Of a stretch of DNA of 43,080 bases, positions 34,861 through 43,080 are shown piece by piece; within the stretch, counting starts at the first letter, position 1, and each line of letters begins with the position of its first letter. Under the pieces are notes generated by a model. The model worked only from the letters and a program-made list of their open reading frames with translations. It had not been told where the DNA came from and did no database searches. The stretch is taken from NCBI GenBank assembly GCA_028821115.1, contig JAPPHF010000146.1:1-43080 (forward strand). The letters run 5' to 3'. A program made the position numbers and the translations under genes. Source of the DNA: Deltaproteobacteria bacterium (GTDB taxonomy: Bacteria > Desulfobacterota > Binatia > UBA9968 > JAJDTQ01).

Positions 34861-35958
34861 TCAGCGCGTGTTGCGCCTCATGCTGATGCTGATCAGCAGC
34901 CCCACGGCCACCAGGGTCGTGACCAGTGACGACCCGCCATAGCTGATGAGCGGCAACGGTATGCCCACCACCGGCAACAGGCCGGTGACCATGCCGATGT
35001 TGATGGTGAACTGCCAGAACAGGATGGCGGTCATTCCCGCGGCCAACAGCACCCCGAAGCGGTCCTGAGCGCGCCGAACCGCCCGAAGCGCGAGCAGGAT
35101 CAACAATCCATACCCCGCCAGCAACAGCACACACCCCGAGAACCCCCATTCCTCGGCGAACACGGAGAAGATGAAGTCCGTGTGCTGCTCCGGAAGAAAC
35201 TCCAGACGGTTCTGGCTGCCCTGAAGATACCCCTTGCCCCAAAGACGGCCCGAGCCGATGGCGATCTTGGACTGGACCACGTGATAGCCGGCGCCGAGAG
35301 GGTCGGACTCGGGATTCATGAAGGTCCAGATGCGGGTCTTCTGATAGGGCTTCAAGAATTTCCACCCCACCGGCAGCGCGGCAACGGCCACGAGGCCGAA
35401 GTAGAGCAGCGACCGCATGCGTAGTCCGGACATGACCACGACGCCCATGGCGATGAGGAAGATCAGCACGGCGGTGCCGAGATCCGGCTGCAGCAGCACG
35501 AGCAGGAGCACCGGTGCGCACAGCATCAAGGGCACGCCCAGGGCGGTGAGGGAATAACCGGGTTCGTAGTAGCAAAGCGTCTTGGCGAGCACGAGCACCA
35601 GCGCCAGCTTGGCGAACTCCGAGGGCTGCAACGAGAAGAACCGCAGGTCCAGCCACCGTTGCGAGCCTCCGCTGGTGATGCCGATGACCAGCACCAGTGC
35701 CAGGAGGATCACCACCGCCGCGTAGATGGGGTACGCCCAGCGGTTCAGGTGCTGGTAGTCCACGGCGAAGGTCGCGACCATCAGTACGAGGCCGATGGCC
35801 AGCCAGTAGGACTGCTTGGTGGCCAGATAGCGCGGACATTCCTCGTCGGCGCCGCAGGTGGCGCTGTAGATGGTCATGATCCCCAGCAAGGCCAGCCCCA
35901 CCGTCAGGACGAACAAGGGCCAGTCGAAGCCGGTGACGAGACGGCGATCAATTTGCAT
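34861..35958 (-). CDS. rodA: Rod shape-determining SEDS protein RodA
   Basis: LQPSEFAKLALVLVLAK; LLQPDLGTAVLI; GYLQGSQNRLEFLPEQHTDFIFSVFAEEWGF. Confidence 0.96.
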   Translation of the reverse strand: MQIDRRLVTGFDWPLFVLTVGLALLGIMTIYSATCGADEECPRYLATKQSYWLAIGLVLMVATFAVDYQHLNRWAYPIYAAVVILLALVLVIGITSGGSQRWLDLRFFSLQPSEFAKLALVLVLAKTLCYYEPGYSLTALGVPLMLCAPVLLLVLLQPDLGTAVLIFLIAMGVVVMSGLRMRSLLYFGLVAVAALPVGWKFLKPYQKTRIWTFMNPESDPLGAGYHVVQSKIAIGSGRLWGKGYLQGSQNRLEFLPEQHTDFIFSVFAEEWGFSGCVLLLAGYGLLILLALRAVRRAQDRFGVLLAAGMTAILFWQFTINIGMVTGLLPVVGIPLPLISYGGSSLVTTLVAVGLLISISMRRNTR

Positions 35959-37840
35959 GGCTTACCCGATTGGGTCCCGGGCCGGCGGAGACCATCGGCA
36001 CCTCATGGTCCTCCACGTCCATGTCGTAGCCCTCGCTGCGGAAGTAGGTTTCGATGACCCGCTTGGTGATGGGTGCGGCGGTGGCGCCGCCGTGGCCGCC
36101 GTGCTCCACGAGGGTGGCGACGGCGATTTCCGGCGCCTCGGCCGGCGCATACGCCACGAACCAGGCGTGATCCCTGACCACGTACGGCAGGTCCTCGCTC
36201 TTCACGGCCTCTCCGCGCATCTCCGCCACCTGGGCCGTACCGGTCTTGCCCGCGATGTCGACGATCTTCGAACGTGCACGCTTGCCCGTGCCGCGCCGCC
36301 CGTGAACGACGTCCAGGAGCGCCTTTCGTATGAAGGCCATGTTCTCTTTCCGGAGGTCGATCGTGCCGGTCCGGGCCGGGCCGTATTCTTCCATGACCTC
36401 GCCTTCGGCCGAGAGCACGCGCTTGACGAACCACGGACGATAGACTGTCCCTCCGTTGGCCACGGTGGCCATCATGCTGGCCATTTGCAGCGGCGTCACG
36501 CCGAGGAAACCCTGGCCGATGGCTACCAGAGGGGTCTCGCCGGGATACCACGGGGTGCCGAAACGGCGCCGCTTCCACGCCCGGTCGGGAACCAGTCCGG
36601 GGCTCTCGCCGTCGAGATCGATGCCCGTGGGCGCACCCATCCCGAAACGGCGGGCGTATCTGGCGATCTTGTCGACTCCGAGCCGTTGCGCCAACTGGTA
36701 GAAGTAGACGTCGCATGACTGGACCAGGGCCTGATGCATGGCGATGTGGCCGTGGCCATGCTTCTTCCAGTCCCGCAGCGTGCGGTTCCCTACCTTGTAG
36801 GTGCCGCCGCAGAACAGCCGCTGGGTCGGCGAGATGACGCCTTCCTGCAGCGCGGCCAACGCGGTGACGATCTTGAACGTCGAGCCGGGCGGAAAATGTC
36901 CCTGTAGTGCCCGGTTGTGCAACGGGGTCTCGTTGTCCGCCATCAGTTGACGCCACTCGTCAGGCGTCATCCCGCGCGCGAACGAGTTGGGGTCGAAGGC
37001 GGGAGTGCTCACCAGCGCAAGCACGGCGCCGGAATTCACGTCAAGGGCGACGATGGCGCCTTCCCTTCCGTTCAACGCGTCGTACGCCACTCGCTGAACG
37101 TCCAGGTCCAGGGTCAGCACGACGTTGTGCCCGGGCGTCGCCTTGAGACGATCGATGACGCGCACCTTGCGGCCGATGGCGTCCACCTCCACCTTTTCTC
37201 CGCCGCTGCGTCCGGCCAGGTGCCGCTCCCATCTCTTTTCGAGGCCGGCCTGCCCGATTGCGTCGCCGCGCCGGTAGCCCTTTCGACGGAGGTCCCGCAA
37301 CTGCTGGGTGTTGATCTCGCCCAGGTAGCCGAGCACGTGGGCGGTCATCGCGTCCGTCAGGTAGCTGCGCCGGGCCTTGACGCTGACATACACTCCGGGA
37401 AGGTCCGGCCGATGCGTCTCCACCGCCACCACGGACGGCCAATCCACGTCGCGGACGAGCGTGACCCCTTTCGAGCCCTTGGTGTGCTGAACGGCCTCCA
37501 TGAAGCGCTCGCTGTCGCCGTCGACCATGTTGGCGAGGCGCCGCAGGGTGGTCTCGCGGGCCTGTGAGTCACCGGGCGTGTAGCGCACGTCGAAGGAGGG
37601 CCGGCTGTTGATCAGGAGCCGGTTCTTCCGGTCGAACACCATGCCGCGAACCGCGGGAATCCGTTCCAGCCGGATACGGTTGTGTTCGGACATGACGGTG
37701 TAGCGCTTCCCCTGCAGGATCTGGAGGGTCCACAGGCGGTAGGTGAGGAAGGCGAAAACCAGCAGAATCAACAGGCCGAAGATGCGTATTCGTCTGCGGA
37801 ACTCCGTCTGAGTCCGGGGGGTGGGCCTAAGAGGCAGCAT
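35948..37840 (-). CDS. mrdA: Penicillin-binding protein 2
   Basis: STFKIVTALAAL (SxxK), KTGTAQV, YLGEIN; adjacent to rodA and mreD. Confidence 0.96.
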   Translation of the reverse strand: MLPLRPTPRTQTEFRRRIRIFGLLILLVFAFLTYRLWTLQILQGKRYTVMSEHNRIRLERIPAVRGMVFDRKNRLLINSRPSFDVRYTPGDSQARETTLRRLANMVDGDSERFMEAVQHTKGSKGVTLVRDVDWPSVVAVETHRPDLPGVYVSVKARRSYLTDAMTAHVLGYLGEINTQQLRDLRRKGYRRGDAIGQAGLEKRWERHLAGRSGGEKVEVDAIGRKVRVIDRLKATPGHNVVLTLDLDVQRVAYDALNGREGAIVALDVNSGAVLALVSTPAFDPNSFARGMTPDEWRQLMADNETPLHNRALQGHFPPGSTFKIVTALAALQEGVISPTQRLFCGGTYKVGNRTLRDWKKHGHGHIAMHQALVQSCDVYFYQLAQRLGVDKIARYARRFGMGAPTGIDLDGESPGLVPDRAWKRRRFGTPWYPGETPLVAIGQGFLGVTPLQMASMMATVANGGTVYRPWFVKRVLSAEGEVMEEYGPARTGTIDLRKENMAFIRKALLDVVHGRRGTGKRARSKIVDIAGKTGTAQVAEMRGEAVKSEDLPYVVRDHAWFVAYAPAEAPEIAVATLVEHGGHGGATAAPITKRVIETYFRSEGYDMDVEDHEVPMVSAGPGPNRVSHAN

Positions 37841-38351
37841 CGACGAGGGAGGAAGGTTTTCTCACGGTCTCCATGCGGTTCTGGATGGAGCGGAGCATCA
37901 GGAACAGCACGGGTGCGATGCAGGCGGAGAAGATCGCTTCCCGGAGTATGGCGTCGGCGACAACCACCCAGCCTCTCGCGGTCAACTCGAACAGTGGGGA
38001 GATGACGATCAGCGTGCCGACTTTCAGCCACACGGCCATGAATACGGTCACGGCGCTGATCAGTGCGCCGGTGGCCCAGACGTAACGGAAGACCACGTAC
38101 GCGACCAGGAAAACCGCGGTGAAGGCGAGGGCGTTCACGCCCGGCTGAGGGCTCGACAGGATGTCGATGGCGTATCCCAGCAGAAACGTCGCCCAGACCG
38201 CCTCTACCCGCGGGCGGTTAAGCGCCCAGTAGACGCACAGGATCAGGGTCAGATCAGGAATGATGGGCGTCCAGCTCGCCAGGTGCAGGACCGTGGACTG
38301 CAGGACTACGAAGACGAGGCCGATGCCGAAGAAGGCCAGCGATACGTTCAT
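37827..38351 (-). CDS. mreD: Rod shape-determining protein MreD
   Basis: Small polytopic protein with PDLTLILCVYWAL; position between mreC and mrdA. Confidence 0.9.
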   Translation of the reverse strand: MNVSLAFFGIGLVFVVLQSTVLHLASWTPIIPDLTLILCVYWALNRPRVEAVWATFLLGYAIDILSSPQPGVNALAFTAVFLVAYVVFRYVWATGALISAVTVFMAVWLKVGTLIVISPLFELTARGWVVVADAILREAIFSACIAPVLFLMLRSIQNRMETVRKPSSLVDAAS

Positions 38352-39331
38352 GGGGTAGCCGACTGCGCTGGTTCCCTGTCCCGCGTCGCGGTCGACGAAA
38401 CCGCCGGTTTGGGTTCGGCGGAGATGAAGAGCACTTCTTCCATTACCAGCGGGTCCACGGCCAGCGACACCCGTACCCGCCGGAAAAGCCCGGGACCGTC
38501 TTCCGCGATTTCAACGATGGTTCCGACCAGGAGTCCCTTGGGGAACGTCCCGTCCAGCCCGGAGGTGATGAGCCGGTCGCCGGGACGGACATCCTCGTTG
38601 CGGCCCATGTACTTCACGACGGGCTCTCCGTCCACCGACCCGGAAACGATCCCTCGTACCCGAGTCCGCTGCGTTATGATATCGAGCCCGCTCTTGTGGT
38701 CCGTCAGCAGCATGACCTTGGCGGTGTCCTCTTCCACGGACACCACCTTGCCGACCACGCCCCGCGGCGTGATGACCGCCATGCCCTGATGGATCCCCGC
38801 GCGCCCTCCCTTGTCCACCGTGATGGTGCGAAACCAGCTGCTGGGACTGTGGGTGATGACCGTGGCGGCGACGGATTGTCGGAGGATCCGGGTCCTGATC
38901 TCCAGCAGCTCGGTGAGCCGGTCGTTGGCGAGCTTGGCTTCGAAGAGCCGGTTGCGCTCGGCCTCGAGGGCGGCGATCTGCTCCTTGAGGGCATGGTTCT
39001 CGTTCCACAGGTCCTTGAAGGCCACGTAGTTCACCTGCAGGTTGTGGATCGCCGCGCCTACCGCGTGGAGCGACTTCTTGAGCGGTTTCATGGACTGTGA
39101 AAGCAGCCGGGTGACCGGTTCCCCTCCATTGGGAGAGGTGGAGGAAACGGTGACGACGTAGAACGCCAGGGCCAGGGCGAGCACACAGTGGATAGGAACC
39201 CGGTACCGGCGCAGCAGGACGACGGCGAGAAACCCGGCTTTGCTCAAGCGGGTGTCCTGCCGACGGGCCTTGGAGAATCGCTGCGACGACCGGCGTGAGT
39301 CCGCAGTTCTCCCTGTCCTGGCTGCGGGCAC
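38348..39331 (-). CDS. mreC: Rod shape-determining protein MreC
   Basis: Single N-terminal TM, coiled-coil, TVDKGGRAGIHQGMAVITPRGVVGKVV. Confidence 0.94.
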   Translation of the reverse strand: MPAARTGRTADSRRSSQRFSKARRQDTRLSKAGFLAVVLLRRYRVPIHCVLALALAFYVVTVSSTSPNGGEPVTRLLSQSMKPLKKSLHAVGAAIHNLQVNYVAFKDLWNENHALKEQIAALEAERNRLFEAKLANDRLTELLEIRTRILRQSVAATVITHSPSSWFRTITVDKGGRAGIHQGMAVITPRGVVGKVVSVEEDTAKVMLLTDHKSGLDIITQRTRVRGIVSGSVDGEPVVKYMGRNEDVRPGDRLITSGLDGTFPKGLLVGTIVEIAEDGPGLFRRVRVSLAVDPLVMEEVLFISAEPKPAVSSTATRDREPAQSATP

Positions 39332-39347
39332 GGTAGACTCTGTCTTT

Positions 39348-40421
<1,074 letters not shown>

Positions 40422-40486
40422 CTAAAGATATCAGAACTGGACCCGTGCTACAACAAAAGGAAGGAGCGCCGTTGCCGGCGCTGCCC

Positions 40487-40515
40487 TTCACTTAATCGCG
40501 GCGGGTACCTATAAT
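40487..40515 (+). promoter_or_regulatory. Candidate sigma70 promoter (TTCACT-N17-TATAAT)
   Basis: Perfect -10 in a GC-rich background with a 17-bp spacer, upstream of the PPIase gene. Confidence 0.6.
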
Positions 40516-40586
40516 GAGGCCCGGTTCGCCACCGTGCCGCGTGGCCGGACGACGTGCCATTCCGTGTCCCGAGGAGCGTTTCGAAC

Positions 40587-42488
40587 ATGCTTGATGTGCT
40601 GCGAAAAAGGAAACGGTCGTGGTTGGTGCTGCTCTTGCTGGGCGTCGGCGTGCTGGCGTTCGTCATGGTGGGCGTCGGCCCCCAGGGAGGGCAGGAGCAG
40701 CGGGTGGTCACCATCGCCGAGGTGAACGGGGAGAAGATCACCTACACCGAGCTTGAAAGGCACTACTACCGGATGCTTCAGACCTACCGGCAACTGGCCG
40801 GGGGGCGGCTTTCTCCCGCCGACATCGAGGCGTTGAATCTCAGGGGCCAACTGCTGCAGGAGCTGATCCAGCAACGGCTGTTGTTGCAGGCGGCTCACGA
40901 CCTGGGGCTGCAGGTCACCGATGACGAGCTGGCGGAAGGAATCGCGCGCAACCCGGCGTTCCAGGCCGGAGGCCGGTTCGACACGAACGTCTACCAGCAG
41001 GCGCTCCGGCAGCAGGGGTTGACGCCCGGGGAGTTCGAGGACCGCCAGCGCGAGGGGCTGACCATCCAGAAACTCCAGGATCTGATCCAGCACTCCATCC
41101 CGGTTACGGCCGCCGAGATCGAAGAGCGCTATCGGGTGGACAACGAGGAGATCGCGCTGGAGTTCGTCCGGCTCAAGACCGATGACTTCGCCGAAGGGGT
41201 CGAGGTCAGCGACGACGAGATCAAGGCCTACTACGACGGCAATGCCGCGCTCCTGCGGGAACCGCTCAAGGTCAAGGCTAGGTACATGGCGTACCGCGTG
41301 AAAGACTTTTCCGCCGGCATCGCGGTTTCCGACGACGATGTCCGGGCCTACTACGATGTCTACCGGGACCGGCGGTTCCGCAGGCGGGAGGCGGTGAAGT
41401 TCAGCCAGATCTTCATCCCCGCGCCGGAGGGCGGCGCGCCGGACGAAAAGGAGGCGGCGCGCAAGCAACTCGAGGACGTCCTGCGGGAGGCCCGCGGGGG
41501 CGCGGACTTCGCCGAACTGGCCAGGAAGCACTCCAAGGACGACAGCGCCGCCCAGGGCGGCGACATGGGCTTCGTGAACAGGGGTCAGCTCCTGCCGGCG
41601 CTCGACACGGCACTGTTCGCGCTCAAGGAGGGCGAGGTGACCGACGTCCTCGAGAGCGCCTTTGGCCTGCACCTTCTCAAGGCGGTGGAGAGGCAGGAGG
41701 ACGAGGTCGTGGAGCTCGACGAGGTGAGGGAGCAGATCGTCGACGCTCTCACGCTCGAGCGCGGCAGCGCCAAGGCCGCGCGGGCGGCGGAGGAAGACCG
41801 CGAAAGGGTCCTGGACGGCGCGCCGCTGGCCGACGTCGCCTCGAAGCGTGGCATCGAGCTGTCGGAGACGCGACTGTTCAGCGCGCGGGAGACCCTCGAC
41901 GAGATCGGCGACGTGGAAGATTTTTACCGCGCGGCCCTTTCCCTGAAGCCGGGTCAGGTTGGGCCCATCATCCTGACTCCGGAAGCTCTGTACCTCATGG
42001 ACGTAGCCGAAAGGGTCGAACCGGCGGTCCCGCCCCTGGACAAGGTGAAGGAGAGGATTCGGGAGACCCTCGTCCGCAGAAAGGCTCGGGAGCGCGCGCA
42101 GGAGAAGGGGGACGCGCTTCTGGCGGAGCTCAAGGCGGCGCCGGACCTCACGGCTGTCGCGGCGGCTCACGGGCTCACCGTGGAGGACACCGGACTGTTC
42201 CCGCGGGCACAGGCGGAGATACCGGAGATCGGTTTCCTCCCTCTGCCCCTGGGGCGGCTCACGGTGTCCGAGGAGAAGCCAGTGGTGGACACCGCCTACC
42301 TCCAGGACGACGCGGTCTTCGTCATGGTCCTGAGGAAGACCGTCGCGGCCGACCCGGCCGACCTGTCCAAGGCGAAGGAGGACCTGGCCCGGCGACTCCG
42401 CGACGAGAAACGGCAACGGGCGTTGACCCGGTTGATCGAGAACCTGAAGGCCAACGCCAAGATAGAGATCCATCCGGAGTTCACCTGA
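40587..42488 (+). CDS. SurA/PpiD-type periplasmic peptidyl-prolyl isomerase
   Basis: MLDVLRKRKRSWLVLLLLGVGVLAFVMVG membrane anchor; rotamase domain FAELARKHSKDDSAAQGGDMGFVNRGQLLPALDTALFALKEGEVTDVLES; SD gaggag. Confidence 0.9.
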   Translation: MLDVLRKRKRSWLVLLLLGVGVLAFVMVGVGPQGGQEQRVVTIAEVNGEKITYTELERHYYRMLQTYRQLAGGRLSPADIEALNLRGQLLQELIQQRLLLQAAHDLGLQVTDDELAEGIARNPAFQAGGRFDTNVYQQALRQQGLTPGEFEDRQREGLTIQKLQDLIQHSIPVTAAEIEERYRVDNEEIALEFVRLKTDDFAEGVEVSDDEIKAYYDGNAALLREPLKVKARYMAYRVKDFSAGIAVSDDDVRAYYDVYRDRRFRRREAVKFSQIFIPAPEGGAPDEKEAARKQLEDVLREARGGADFAELARKHSKDDSAAQGGDMGFVNRGQLLPALDTALFALKEGEVTDVLESAFGLHLLKAVERQEDEVVELDEVREQIVDALTLERGSAKAARAAEEDRERVLDGAPLADVASKRGIELSETRLFSARETLDEIGDVEDFYRAALSLKPGQVGPIILTPEALYLMDVAERVEPAVPPLDKVKERIRETLVRRKARERAQEKGDALLAELKAAPDLTAVAAAHGLTVEDTGLFPRAQAEIPEIGFLPLPLGRLTVSEEKPVVDTAYLQDDAVFVMVLRKTVAADPADLSKAKEDLARRLRDEKRQRALTRLIENLKANAKIEIHPEFT

Positions 42489-42503
42489 CGCGCACCCCCT
42501 GCC

Positions 42504-43010
42504 ATGCAGATATTCCTGCTACGTCACGGCGAGACCCGCTGGAACCGGGAGGGCCGCTGCCAGGGCAGCTCGGACATCGAGCTCAACGAGACCGGTCACC
42601 GGCAGGCCGGTGAGGTCGCCGCGCACCTGAGCCGGCGCCGCATCGACGCGGTCTACTCCAGCGATCTGCGGCGCGCCCGGCAGACCGCCGAGATCGTCGG
42701 CGAGCCCCATGACATCGCCGTAAATATCGAGCCCGACCTGCGCGAGCTCGACCACGGCGAGATGGAAGGGCTGACCTTCGTCGAGGTGCGCGAGAGGTTC
42801 GCGGAGCTGATCGAGTTGTGGCGCTCGCAGCCGTTGGCGGTGGTGCTCCCGGGCGGGGAGCGCCTGATCGACGTGGAACGCCGGACTTGGTCGGCGCTCA
42901 ACCGCATCGTGGAGAATCACGCCGCCGAAGACAGCATCGTCGTGGTCAGCCACACCTTCCCCATCGTTTCCATTCTCGGTAGGTTCTGGCGGACGTGGCT
43001 TAACCATTAG
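42504..43010 (+). CDS. Histidine phosphatase (phosphoglycerate mutase-like), apparently short at the C-terminus
   Basis: FLLRHGETRWNREGRCQG, SSDLRRARQTAEI, LRELDHGEMEG, VVVSHTFPIVSIL. Confidence 0.88.
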   Translation: MQIFLLRHGETRWNREGRCQGSSDIELNETGHRQAGEVAAHLSRRRIDAVYSSDLRRARQTAEIVGEPHDIAVNIEPDLRELDHGEMEGLTFVEVRERFAELIELWRSQPLAVVLPGGERLIDVERRTWSALNRIVENHAAEDSIVVVSHTFPIVSILGRFWRTWLNH

Positions 43011-43080
43011 CGCTCCTTTCTCCTGTATGCCTGGGACTTCTGCCAGGTGTGGTTGTCGCGGGCGGGGGGCTGGGATATCC

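Noticed and set aside
40509-42473. 654-aa minus-strand ORF opposite the PPIase
   Set aside because: Shadow ORF; the plus strand encodes a clear rotamase with promoter and SD.

Overview
A 43 kb, GC-rich bacterial chromosomal window that reads as two zones. (1) About 1-22.6 kb is accessory and catabolism-like: the end of a molybdopterin hydroxylase large subunit plus its [2Fe-2S] subunit, an NDP-forming acyl-CoA ligase, an enolase-superfamily MLE-subgroup enzyme, a YheT-like hydrolase, a DMT exporter, an antitoxin beside a truncated toxin remnant, a complete tctC-tctA-tctB transporter, a UbiD-family decarboxylase, an orphan Dpp-type permease pair coupled to a luciferase-like monooxygenase, two paralogous MFS carriers, an M24-fold protein with degenerate metal ligands, c-type cytochromes, an amidohydrolase, an AA_synth (DUF1185-like) protein and an orphan TctC receptor. 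(2) About 22.6-43 kb is mostly housekeeping: PduO-type adenosyltransferase, fabI, a rhodanese, a TctA-TctB fusion, an M48-TPR protease, a FliA-like sigma factor, ptsP, folE, pepA, trxA, the mreBCD-mrdA-rodA block, a PpiD/SurA-type isomerase and a histidine phosphatase. No rRNA, tRNA, CRISPR array, transposase or phage module was recognised. The most interesting signals are non-ORF ones: a toxin fragment missed by the ORF track, strong hairpins after both tctC genes, three dispersed or structured repeats that touch stop codons, a long palindromic repeat before the M24 gene, a 12-bp direct repeat in the ubiD/dppB divergent region, and two promoters placed as if for leaderless mRNAs. No clearly novel system was found. 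All family calls come from reading motifs by eye; no database search was run.
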